Shown piece by piece: positions 1 through 11,167 of a DNA stretch of 64,000 nt (position 1 is the first letter of the stretch; every line of letters begins with the position of its first letter). Both the position numbers and the translations under genes were made by a program. Location: the NCBI GenBank assembly GCA_036785705.1, contig JAWUZG010000333.1, positions 1 to 64,000 on the forward strand, written 5' to 3'. Source of the DNA: Acanthornis magna (lineage: Eukaryota > Chordata > Aves > Passeriformes > Acanthizidae). Under the pieces are notes generated by a model. That model was not told the DNA's origin, did not search any database, and was given only the letters and a program-made list of their open reading frames with translations.

Positions 1-1853
1 CACCTGCCCCTGCTGTTATTCAAAAGTAGGAGACAAGGTAGTCATTCAGAAAGTACCAGACTGACAAGCAGTTGGCAGGGGCGAATACCAGTGTATCAAA
101 AAACAAGTACAAAACAAGAGCAATGAAACTACACATGATTTACTGGTCAAACTACTGATGTAAAGTGCTGGGACTTATGCAAACCTTGTTTCTGCATCAG
201 ATAACCAGTGACTCATGTCAATATCAGGCAAATTCCTTGGTTCTGGGACACTGAGTTTGACAGCAATCAAGCACAAGCAAAATTGTTGCCACACTAGTTG
301 TTACAACACTCATACAAATGACACAACACTCACACAAATGACATAAATACAAGAACCACCAGAGAAAACTCTTTAGCATTAAAAGGAAATCTCTATCTAG
401 TGTAACATATAATTTGCACATTCTACAATTCTCATCAGTGTATGCAATGTTAACTTCCAAGGATTCACCTGCATTTCTCAGCCTTAATTCTACCAAAAAA
501 TACAAGCAGTCTGACTTCTATGCATCCAGCTTGTGCCAAACATCCATTTCTAATACCAAGAAACAAAGATTCAAAAAGAGTTCTTTGATACAAACATCTG
601 CATAAAGTTGATCAAAATTTAATCACTTATTTTTTCCCTTTCTCAGTTCATGCTGTAGACAGGCTGGATGGAAGCATTCCCCCTTTTGATTTCTTTACTT
701 TGAAAATTGTATATCTCAACACTGAAATGGGGATTTTCTACAGTGTGTTACAATATTGATGTCTGTTTAGGACTGTACATCTTTTATCGACAACACACTG
801 CCAAAGTCTGTGACTGTGATCACTGACATTTCACATACTCAGGTCCAAAGACAGGCGGTGGCAGTCAGATTAGACCATTTGCTATGCTGTGTTCCTTAGA
901 AATATAAAAACATATGTAGCCCCGAAAGCATAGCTAATTTAGCTGTAATACAGTTTTAAGTAATTTTAAACTTTAAAGGGATACAGAACCACCATTTACT
1001 TCAGTACACTCAGTTACTAGCCCATATCAGAGACCTGTTTTCCCTGAGCTACTTACATACTTACAATGTGAAGATTTTAAAAGGTGGATTTGTTGATACA
1101 AATCCAGTCATAACAGTGAGAAAAATGAAGTATTGCAAAACTGTTTTCTAATATATATATATATTTTACAACATGTGTGGCAGGCCAGTTTTCTGTGCAG
1201 AATTTGTACAAACAGCTGAAAAAAGTGTGGAAGAGGATCATGCTCTGGATTTCTTCCATTTTGAAAACTAGTAACTAAGTTTTCAAAATCCATACACATC
1301 CTTTTATGCCTTAAAATGATTATATACCAAGTCCACAGCAATAGCTTATTTTTTTCTTGAAAAAAAGAGCACAGGAAGAATATAATTTCTAGCTGCAATT
1401 TGACCTATGAATCACATCCATAGTATCTACAAAGACTTTATGTGAAAATCATTTCCCCATCACTTGCATAATACTCTTATACTATACTTGTATGCATGTA
1501 GCATATGAACACATACCTTTAATAGATTAAGTTTATAATTACAATTTCAAAGTTTACAGTTGTTGTTTTTTGATCTCTTTATAGAGGGTTGGTAAAAAAG
1601 AGACTGAAATGAATCCCGCATGAGGAAAGCAAAAGGGAAATACTGGTGAACTTATATAAAATAGGTATATAAATACTTATCTGCTCTCCTCCTGCTATTA
1701 CAGAGAAGAGCAGATAAGCTGTATAGCTAAGACTGCAATTTTCTAGCCTGCAAAAAGCCCAGCATTATCACTATGCACACTCTTTCACCTTGCACCTGTA
1801 CACTATGTACAACTCTTTCAGTTTTCAAGGAACAATTTAATGCCCTTCATCTG
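1..1853. other. Unique AT-rich noncoding stretch
   Basis: I see no gene here. The open frames are short (under 100 codons), overlap on both strands and show no motif I recognise. There is a short TA run near 1151-1166 and an exact 12-bp inverted repeat at 1676-1718, listed separately. Nothing marks a promoter or CpG island. Confidence 0.7.
1676..1718. repeat. 12-bp perfect inverted repeat (hairpin)
   Basis: The arm CTTATCTGCTCT at 1676-1687 is exactly complementary to AGAGCAGATAAG at 1707-1718, with a 19-base loop. Pairing does not continue well beyond the arms. No T-run follows in a way that would suggest a terminator, and no coding frame is nearby. It may be chance or the relic of a small palindromic repeat. 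Confidence 0.55.
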
Positions 1854-2060
1854 GAGCTTTAGACTGGACTGTAGGAAGCATTTTTTAACTGAAAGGGGGG
1901 TCAAACACTGGAACAGCCTTTCCTAGAGAGGTAGTGAGGTCCCAAGCCTGTCAGGGTTTAAGAGGCATTTTGACAAGGCCCTTACGTACAAGCTTTGACT
2001 TGGTTGGTCCTTGGTCAGGTGGGTGGACTAGGTGATTATTGCACTTCAACTGAAATAATC
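1854..2060 (+). mobile_element. CR1 LINE, 5'-truncated 3' end
   Basis: About 200 bp match the 3'-terminal region of avian CR1 retrotransposons as I know it. The order is: a segment meaning 'shows a gain after treatment-like gagg' is absent, but the recognisable pieces are the GACTGGA..GGAAGCATTT stretch, TCAAACACTGGAACAG, AGAGAGGTAGTGAGGT, CCCAAGCCTGTCAGGGTTTA, and the GGTGGACTAGGTGATTATTG block just before the tail. It is read on the plus strand and runs directly into a TATTC repeat, the 3' tail type of some CR1 subfamilies. Only the 3' untranslated end is present, as expected for a CR1 copy cut short during reverse transcription. It has no coding capacity and is inert. Subfamily is not assigned. 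Confidence 0.85.
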
Positions 2061-2172
2061 TATTCTATTCTATTCTATTCTATTCTATTCTATTCTATTC
2101 TATTCTATTCTATTCTATTCTATTCTATTCTATTCTATTCTATCCCCATCCCATCCCATCCCATCCCATCTC
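2061..2172 (+). repeat. (TATTC)16 microsatellite grading into CCATC repeats
   Basis: Sixteen uninterrupted copies of TATTC fill 2061-2140. A TATCC variant follows and then several CCATC units to about 2170. The repeat starts where the CR1 3' end stops, so it probably grew from the CR1 tail. The second unit differs from the first by T-to-C changes, suggesting a variant unit that later amplified. It is likely length-polymorphic. Confidence 0.95.
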
Positions 2173-4574
2173 TCCTCTAACAAGTAATAAGGAAGCAGGG
2201 TATCTAGCTTAGATTCTAGCTCTTTTTAAAATTGTGTTAAAATTGTAGGGGGTCACAGCTGAGGAAATTCTGCCAATATCACACCAAAAACTTCCTGCTT
2301 CACAGTATGAAGCCTGGTACAGTGGAAATCCTATTAAGACAAATATTTACAGATAAAAATGATGTTGAATGAAAGTTTCAGTGTTCTCTTTTTCATCAGC
2401 AGTTACGCAAATCACTTTCTGCTCTACCACAAATATTGATTTATATTAATCACAAAACCTTCATGACTTGCAGGCATGAAAGAAAATCAATACAGTAATG
2501 GTTAGTTTTCTGCTAGCCAGCACATTTGTGTGATAGAAGAGGGCACACAATGAAGCCCTGTGGTAAGTCTGTAGGTAAACGGATGAGAAATGTGAGAGCA
2601 AAAATGTTGGTAGTGAATGGGAAGTAAATCCTTTAACAGCCCTAACACAAATATGCTTTGAATGCTGATTTTACTCCATCTCAGAAGCCTATATTTAGAA
2701 TTCAGCATGGGAGAACAGCTCTAGGAACCACATTTCCACAAGGCATTTGGTACATCTCAGGCTTATTATTCAGATGTTACTGACAGATCTCCTCTCATAC
2801 TCTTCATACGTAAAAATTGCCACAATGAAGCTTAATTATTCAATAGTAACAGTGCATTTCATTCATAGAAACTTCTCTGTAAAACAGACAATGCTGTGTA
2901 ACTCCATGACCAATGTAACAATGTGCTCTTTAAAATAACACCTCCATGATCTCAAACATACCTGTGTCAGAAAAGTCAGCATACAGATGAATTACTACTT
3001 CTGTGTCACTGGAACTGATATAACAGGATCTGTAGCATGAAAACCAAAGCACAGATGCCAGCTGAATCACACAGCTGATAGAACGAGACTAAAAGAGAGT
3101 AAAATACATCCATCTGTCCTGACTGAGGTACTGACTTCTTAGACTACTCTGTCTCCTGAAATGCACAAGGCCAGTGCAGTCAACAGAGATATTCTTATGT
3201 TTGCAATGAATTTTCACATAGACCTTTTTCTACTGAATTGTGGTTTACTGCTCACAAGCTGAATCTCGTTCTGCTTAAAAAAATAGTACTATTAGTCTAT
3301 GCAATTCTGTAATGGAGTAGGAAATAAAGATTATAAAAAGTCACTGAATGCACTCTCTTAAAGTGTCCCAAAATTCCTTTTGCAGATAAGAAATTTTGGG
3401 GAAAGTCAGTTTTCTTTTTGTAGTGCACCAGGGAGGCAAAACTGCATGCCACAATCTTAATTACAGTTTTACATGCTCGGAAATGAGCTATGCTGTCAGT
3501 AGTTTGTAGCTACAGTAAATGAAAGCAGAATCTACTTTTTAATGACAGAAGACAACATAAGAAAAGTATGAGTATGCATTAGTAGCACTTAAAGAGATTA
3601 TGATATGGCTGAAGATTTTTATAACATTAACTTCCAATATTAATGAATGCACATGAATTTCAGACATAACAATTTCTATTTAATTTACAAGGCTGTCAGT
3701 TTGTCTTTAAAGACAATTCAAAAGGGAAACAAAAATGACAATCACAAAAAAAATACCTATTTAAATCTTTAAATCTAATCTGTGGAACCTGCTTCACAAA
3801 TGAACTCTTTGCAGTAATGCATTCCTGTCTTGATAAAATGTTGAGATTTGCAAGGAAATGAACAGATACTATTTTCTAATTCTCTCTAGAAACCCAGAAA
3901 AGAACGGTTAGGTTCTATTGACCCTGTCTAAATGAAGCTGGAGGAACTGTCCAGAGCATATGAATATAATAGAAATATAAAAATATAATAAAAACTGTAA
4001 ATTTGGAGGTGGTAGTCTTGACCAGGTTGGTTGATGTTCTTTCTACTGAGGTCTGCTTTTCTCCTGTGAAGTTACTGACTGTAATGCAGGTGAATAACAA
4101 CCAACAAGAAACTGGTAACAAAAGTGTAATGGATTATTGCATCAATGATTTCTGTGATTTCACTTAAGGTGATAATTTGCTACTAAATTCTGCTATTTAG
4201 AGGTTGAATTATCTCAAAATTGTATTGTAATTTAAACAATTGGTAAAAGTCCTAAAGTAGGAATGCTAATATAGGCTTTAGAGGGGAAGAAAAAAGCAAC
4301 AAGAAGGAAGATTTAACAAAATATTTGGAAATTTTAAAAATAATTTTACTCTGTAAGTACAAAGAAGGTGAGTATGCATTTTATGGAATTCAGTAAGCGA
4401 AAAAATTTATCTGCAACCATTATTTCTCCTTCTTTGTATACAGAACCCCTACATCATGTGAGAAATCACTGAAAAATATTTTACTAAAAACAAGACTAGT
4501 GTAATATCATGCAGCCTAAGGAAAAATTGTGGAGTTTTTATACATCAAAATGCTTTACAGAATGAAATGTTCTG
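2173..4574. other. Unique noncoding stretch
   Basis: No gene or repeat family is recognisable. The longest open frames are under 70 codons and have no family features. Composition is uniformly AT-rich. Confidence 0.65.
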
Positions 4575-4598
4575 TTTTTTTTTTTTTTTTTTTTTTTT
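4575..4598 (+). repeat. T24 homopolymer (A24 on the minus strand)
   Basis: Twenty-four consecutive T residues. Read on the minus strand this is a poly-A run lying downstream of a GC-richer block (about 4740-5010), a layout resembling the 3' end of a retrocopied RNA. It may equally be a simple slippage tract. See the finding on this region. Confidence 0.95.
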
Positions 4599-5010
4599 AA
4601 TTTTGAAAATATAAGTGTTTTCCTGGTACTTTCAATACAAACAAAAGTACTTTGGAACAAAAGCCTCAAAACATTTAATGCAAGCACTGGAATATATTTC
4701 CCTGAGTCCTTATGTAACGTTACTTTTCAAAAAAGTCAACTTCAGTGCAAAACCTGCAATCCTCAAGCCGTGGAGAACTGTGGGAGCTGTAGTTCCAGCG
4801 ACTGTCACTTCACCTTCTCCGTCACCTGCAAACTCTGTGGTCAGACTCAGCCTTTTGCCAAATTCAGAATATCTCTGCACACAGAGATCTGGGGGTCAGG
4901 CAGTACAGGAGGAGTGAAGAATGAGGGAAGAACGCACCCACACACAGCTCCCACGAGGCACCAGAGCAGCACACACCTGCCACACACACCTCAAAGTCAC
5001 CTGAAATGAG
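4599..5010 (-). other. GC-richer block with a 61-codon minus-strand open frame
   Basis: The sequence from about 4740 to 5010 is clearly richer in G and C than its surroundings. On the minus strand, positions 4895 down to 4713 are open for 61 codons between a TGA (4896-4898) and a TAA (4710-4712). The peptide carries stretches such as GDGEGEVTVAGTTAP and has no methionine start. An ATTAAA lies on the same strand at 4674-4679 and the A24 run about 75 bases further on, which is longer than the usual 10-30 base spacing of a polyadenylation signal. I do not recognise the peptide. It could be a decayed retrocopy, a noncoding exon or chance. Confidence 0.2.
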
Positions 5011-6690
5011 ACTCCGCAACTCAGCAAACTGTTTTCATTTTGTTTGATTCAAACTAAAGGTTTACTTTAGATTTCCATGGCAGAATATTTGCATCTGAAG
5101 GCACTGAGAGGGAGCTGAGGTTATTGGGTTTTATGTACAGAAGAGACATGAAACCAGAGACATGAATGAGGCTCTCCAGCAACTCACAGAATTCATCAGT
5201 CATGTGTTTCCTATCCTGCAAGAACTTCAGCTCCACACAGCAGCAATATTCCCTCCCGGCTAAATTCTATGCCTATGTAATTATATCCAGTTCTGCTGCA
5301 GTTAATAAAGCGGCAGAAATTTACAGCAAGGGTAAGCACACCAATCTCAGCCACCTTCAGCCTTGGTATTAAGCACAGAATATCTCCATTTATCTCATTT
5401 GTTCCTGTCATAAACATCTTTAGAAGAGTTCTACCTATTGCATAAGAATTTATTTCCTCAAATTACTACATCACGCATCAGAGTAACTTCAACACTTATT
5501 TCCTTTCAACAATTCAGATAATTATGTTTAAGGACTTAGAACAAGCTTACATAAAGTCACTTTACTTTATTTATTATGTGACGGTTGCTGTATTACTCAT
5601 GAGTAACCAGAGCCTGTCACATTGCAAAATTTCATGAATAATATGTCATATATTATGCATGCATGTATAGTTCAGCATTGTCAAACATAATCAAACAATT
5701 AATAAAACAAACGAAGAATGCATAATTGAAGTGCTAAATCTGAGAACTCAGAATTGAAATTACTAACAGAGGATTACCCATCTGCCAGGAAAATATCCAT
5801 TGTAAGCAATCCAAGTGCAGTCAACCAATCTACAGGTTTTTTTAAAAATTAAGTATTGCTATTAGAAACTGATTATACTTTTTAACAGCAATAAATCCCC
5901 ATGAAATAAGTTATTGTTTACCATAGCTGTAGCATTAACCTTTTGAAGCAAATTTAGCAAATTGCTAGCTAATGCTAATGACCAATTTTGAAAGGGATTA
6001 CTCCTTAATTATATCATATACAGTAGTAGTCATAAGATAGGATCATTTTGACGCCAGCTGCATCTTAACAGGAACAGTCTGAATTGGAACGAAGAACATT
6101 AATCCAAAATCAGTAGCTCATATAATTAGAAGGAGCATGAGGACTACTCAGATGTGGTTTTTTTGTATGACCAGGAAAAAAAAGAAACACCTTTGGTTTA
6201 CATTAGAATGATCATGCTCTTTTAAAAGAACAGCTAAAGCGTGAACATCTGCTCCCAAGGACCTATCTATTGTCAGACTTATGCAGTGTGCTTGCTCAAT
6301 TGTTTGCTTCGTGTGACCTAACCACCAGGACACAAGGGAGCATGGGACAGCCTTATTTTCAAGGCAGACATTTATTATTTAGGAGACCCTGAGTTACAAA
6401 GCTTTTAGAAAGGACCACTAGCTTCTTTTCTTACAAAACCACCACCAACATAGCAAATAATCTCTTCAAAACCTGTTTATTCTATATAATATGTTACGAG
6501 CCACTGCAGCTATTAGGATTAAATGCAAATTTCAGAATCTGATCAATATATGCAAGATCGTTTAATTAAATTGGTGTTAGTTTTATCTGTGGTTGAAATG
6601 GAATAAAATGGAAAATGATTGTCACAATTCCATTGCCTCTTATTCCAAAGGAGCTGCTGGATGTGCTTTTGACCCCAACTCAGGCAGAGT
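5011..6690. other. Unique noncoding stretch
   Basis: I see nothing recognisable here. The open frames are short and unsupported, and there are no tandem repeats of note. Confidence 0.65.
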
Positions 6691-6764
6691 TTCAGGGGGT
6701 TTCAGGGGGTTTCAGGGGGTGAAATTGTAGCAAAAAATTCAGGGGGTGAAATTGTAGCAAAGAA
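6691..6764 (+). repeat. G-rich nested tandem repeat
   Basis: Two repeat scales overlap. Three copies of the 10-base unit TTCAGGGGGT occupy 6691-6720. The last copy also starts a 27-base unit (6711-6737) that is repeated with one difference at 6738-6764. The result is three G5 runs with five-base spacers and a fourth G5 run after a longer gap, a pattern compatible with a G-quadruplex. No gene is attached. Confidence 0.9.
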
Positions 6765-9700
6765 TTCTTCTTACAAGAAGCAGGGATTTTCTAGCACCTC
6801 CAAGAACCAAGGAGCTCCTGCCACAACAGAAGTGCAAGAGCAATGGTTGTAGGCTGCTGCTGTGCCAACTCCAGCAACCGAAGCCATCTCCTCAACTCCA
6901 AATAAATTAAGCACTCTCCAGCATCTTCTGTATATTCTACCCCATGCAATTAGGTCAGGAAGATGACTTAATTGCAGGGCGTAGAATAAGTAGAAGCACA
7001 AAATGTCCACATTTATGCTTGTAGAAGCAGAGTCCCCCGAAATGGGGGAAAAATCAGATCTTTCAAGCAGAAAATGAGGATATTTAGCAAAATGCAGCAA
7101 TGTTCTACAGCAAGTGCAACTCACAGCAGCCATTTCTGCCCATGGCTTTGTGACATTGGCAAGTGGTTGCCACGTCACTGCCAGCACAGTGGCCTCCATC
7201 TCTTCTCCCTTAGTACAGCTGAAGAGCTGGTTTTAGAGTATGGTAGGAGCTCACTCTCTCTCCTGCAGATAACCAAGTGCTCCCTAAAGCACAAGATCTA
7301 ATATGGAGGCACAAGTGGTGCCAGACCTCATTTCGGGCTCATTTAAGATTGCTCTGCAGTACAAATGACAAAGTATTTGTCATATATAAATTTGTTAAAA
7401 TGAAATAAGTAAATGGCACCCAAAATCTCATGTAATCCCCTGGTTAATCAAAACCGCTAAAGGGCTTAAATACTTAAAGTATTACAGCTCCAACTTGAAA
7501 ATCATCTTTTTTCATGTTTGTTACTTATTTTTGTGCATGGCTAAGATGAGTAAAATCTCGAACCAGAGGGATAACTACTCCCAAACACGCAGGCATTTGG
7601 ATCCAGATCTGAACTTTGTGGTTGCCCTTGCCTCCCACTGGCTGAAGCCCAAACCTCCATTACCAAGCACCCCAAACTGTGATACTGATGAGAACACATG
7701 TGGGAAACTTTGCTCTTACGCACATATAACTCCAAAGTTGTCATCACTTCCCTCTCCACAGCCTTGGCTGTGAATTTGTATGAAGCCCAGTGGCGCCGCA
7801 GTTCATTCTTCTTCCTCTTTATATTCATATTTTCTCCCCACTTTGAAATATATTTTCATACAATGCCAACTGGAAGCCCTCAAAGCTGGAATGCTTGCTG
7901 TCACTTAGACTATGCAAGGGAGGCAAATTTTATTGGAAACATTCCTTCCTTTCCTTTTAAGTTTTGCTGCTCCCACGCTGTTGTTGGCAGCTTTAGATCC
8001 ATATCAGAAGAAAAGCATGTAAAATGCATGCAGTTAGGCAGTGGTCCTCTAAGGCACTTCATGTGCACAAATATCTGCAGTTGTGCACTGCTTCTGATCT
8101 GCAGAAGACTTCATATGGGCACTGAGATCAGCACACATCAAATCCCTGTTATTAAACACATGTGTCTTTAAAGCAATGAGCCTTAATTCCTGTTAAGAGA
8201 GTCCAATAATAATAAGAAAAATAAATTATATTCACCCCTAGCAGAAGGGAAATGACAATCTCATTCTCTCTGTTCAGGTCATACCAGCCCGGAAATGCAA
8301 GAACATAAAAGACTAATAAGGCTTATAGTGAGATGTCTTAAAAATCCTGAAGTACACTTAGCATTCAAATAATACTTACAGTTTTTTCCTCTCTATATAT
8401 AGCCAGATGTCTGTTATGACTTAACACTCTTGGTAGGCAGCAAGAACAGTCAGCTAAAAGCCAAAACTAAGTGCATTCAGATTCCTACCTGATGTATATT
8501 TTTAACCATGAAGATGAGAAGCTGGGAAGAAATTAATAGGCAAGGTATTAATCTCAAAGCACATTTATATTGAGTTTAACTGTCTTACTGAAAGCAATCC
8601 TTATAAACTAAGGAGCACAGAGCATAACAAAGGAGAAGCTAAGTGATAATTGAGGAGTTGCTATATGCAAGTGAGACTAGCTGATGCAAAAGTCCACTTT
8701 GGCTTCATGCCCTGAAATCATATGCTGCAAATGAAGTAAAAACAAGAAGGAGATTGATGGCAAAGCCACTGAATAGCAACACTTCCTCGCAATTATTATT
8801 TTTCTTTCTTATATATGAATTGAGATATAACTCCATGCTGACCTTTGAAATACATGCCTAAAAAGTACAGCATTTTAGCCCTGAGTTTAGGAAATGTAAT
8901 GTAAGATGAGAGACTTAGGAAGGCATACAGTAATAATTCGCAGGAAATACTGCACTTCTGTCATGTAATTTTACAACCAACATAAATTCATATGGGTACA
9001 TATTTCAGCTGGCTTCTAGAGAGCTACCCATCAGTACAAATCCCCACCGAATGGAGCAGCCATACACCTCAAAAGATATTGGCATTAGTAGAACCATATC
9101 TTGCAGCCTTGCTCATGCAGAAATTCCTACCAACACCTTGAGAAATGTTACTGGTACAAAAAATTTAGGACACAACAGAAAAGCTGGCAATATGCTGAAC
9201 AGAGGCCTCTTTCTTTTTCTAGACTCTGCTTGCCAGGTTACTGATAAAATCAAATCTTTATACATGGTTGTGTTTCTGCCCTGCTTTTGAGATTTGCACT
9301 CTATGTGCAAATCTATATTTGGGCCTTTATCCATGGCTGTGCACAAGGTGTTTCAGGACATCTCTCCAGCCTGAGCACAAGCCCTAGAGGATCCAGTGGT
9401 ACTGATGGGCACAGCAACTCACAAAAGACTCACAGCTATCATCTACAAGGAATATTCAATGATATGCATAGAACAGGTTGGTGATTCCTACCCTAGCACC
9501 CTTGTGTTTCTAGTGAATATACAGATCCAACAGGACACACACCCTGGCAAAAGTTTAGATATTTCTGATTTTACTTACAGAAGGACAAAGTCTTGGTGGT
9601 TACATTTAGCAGGGAAATAAAAGAATTGCTGCTTTTTAAGTCTTTTAATACTGGATTTTTAAATAATTCATTCTACATGTATAATATGTAATTGAATTAT

Positions 9701-11140
9701 CCTAGGCAACAATCAGCTGGAAAAGGCTGGAGATTTTTTAGGGTTATTTTTGCTTTACTTCCCAGTGTAGTATAATCTTAAATTGCAGATATGGGTATCT
9801 GACATTATACTATGCCAAGAAAAACCTTTCACACTTCCATTTATTTTTTCTACTCAGCAGATGGCCACTTAGTGGATGCAAGCTTCTGCACTGAGGTGTA
9901 TAAGAGCTGCTCTTATAACCTTTATCTTTGGAGTGAGGTAGGCTTGGTACCTTTTAGTTACTTTCCTTCAGTGTGAGCCTGCCACTGAGATTTCTGTTTT
10001 CTTGTCCTTGCTGTGAAATTATGAGTCTTGGTTGTGTTTGTTTCAAAAATACTGCAATTGATAATATATACAAAGTTCTCCTTGCAAGGCAGTCCCTAAC
10101 CAATTCACAGGTAATATAAGTCTCTTTCCTAAAGCTGATGTCAGGAATATTTTGTCACTTGAAGTGAGGCAGAAACAAGCTTCAAATTCACATTGATCAC
10201 CCCCTCTCCAAAACACTGACATTTCAATTCCTATATCCCTCTGCTGCACAACTGATAGGCCTGGGCAATTAATTCTTGTTTTCCTGCATTCCCAATCTGC
10301 CCTTACCAGCTGTCCTTACACTGAAAACCAACTCGTGTTTGCAACTGGATGCGTAAAATATGACTTAAAAAAACATACCAGTAACAGTGAAGATGTGAAT
10401 ATGAAAATACTAAATGCCAGACTGTTGTTGACTTTGATATTTCATGTTTGATGAACAAACTGGGATTCCCAAGTTGAGGAAGTGGTAATTAGCATGGTGG
10501 CTGCCTCAAGTACACATCCATCCCTGTGAACAGGATAGTCCTGATATCTGTTAAGAGGTAGTAATAGACTGCATTCTTCATCCTTCTAACACCTAAAGCC
10601 TTATTGTGAAGGTAACACACATGCAACTTGTGATAAACCTGCAAACCTCAAAGTCCTCTTAGTGGCATCAGCCCTGTTCATATCAAATGAGCATTTATTT
10701 TCCTTAAATTCAGAAATCATGTGATGACTCATCAAGTATTGGCAAAGCTCTCTGCAGGCAATAAGAGAGTGGTGAGTAGAACAGAGACTTAGTGGATGTG
10801 TTGAAAATGCCACAAAGAACAATGTGTAACCAATGTTATTTGGCATATATGCCCATATTTTATAGTACAAGGTGTTAGTAGCTGTCTGTCAAGGAATAAA
10901 AATATAACAATAGTCATGATGTCTTGTACCACTCCTCTACCTTCTCATAAAGCATAAATACTCAGCTTTTACCTCCATGTTTAACAATCGGTGATGTTAC
11001 AGTAATATTTAGAACTTCTTTACCTTAAGCAGTAAAAATAACTTCACTGAGGAATTATGAATTCAACTTCAATGGCCAAATTAAGGATTTGGTTTCAGCT
11101 CAACATTTTCTTGGGACCTGCTTATTCAGTAATTATATTC
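6765..11140. other. Unique noncoding stretch
   Basis: Two of the longer open frames of the window are here: 142 codons on the minus strand (6771-7199) and 157 codons on the plus strand (7698-8171). Neither shows a signal peptide, domain, repeated residue pattern or family motif I recognise. Both sit in slightly GC-richer DNA, where long open frames arise more readily. I treat both as chance. No mobile element is recognisable. Confidence 0.6.
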
Positions 11141-11167
11141 ACAAAACAAAACAAAACAAAACAAAAA
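11141..11167 (+). repeat. (AAAAC)n microsatellite
   Basis: About five copies of an AAAAC unit in a simple tandem array, without associated element sequence on either side. Confidence 0.9.

Noticed and set aside
1065..1150. Possible minus-strand exon next to a GTAAGT donor-like site near 1064
   Set aside because: The hydrophobic open frame is preceded by an AT-repeat rather than a pyrimidine tract, and no partner exon is visible.
4770..4810. Resemblance to a ZNF143-type promoter motif (GGAACTACAGCTCCCA on the minus strand)
   Set aside because: The match is partial, and there is no CpG island or gene start nearby.
6771..7199. 142-codon minus-strand open frame
   Set aside because: No recognisable motif; it overlaps another unsupported frame on the opposite strand.
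7698..8171. 157-codon plus-strand open frame
   Set aside because: No domain, signal peptide or biased codon pattern is visible, and frames of this size can occur by chance in 64 kb read in six frames.
8380..8428. Possible minus-strand exon next to a GTAAGT donor-like site near 8379
   Set aside because: The roughly 49-base open frame is short enough to be chance, and no partner exon in a matching phase was found.
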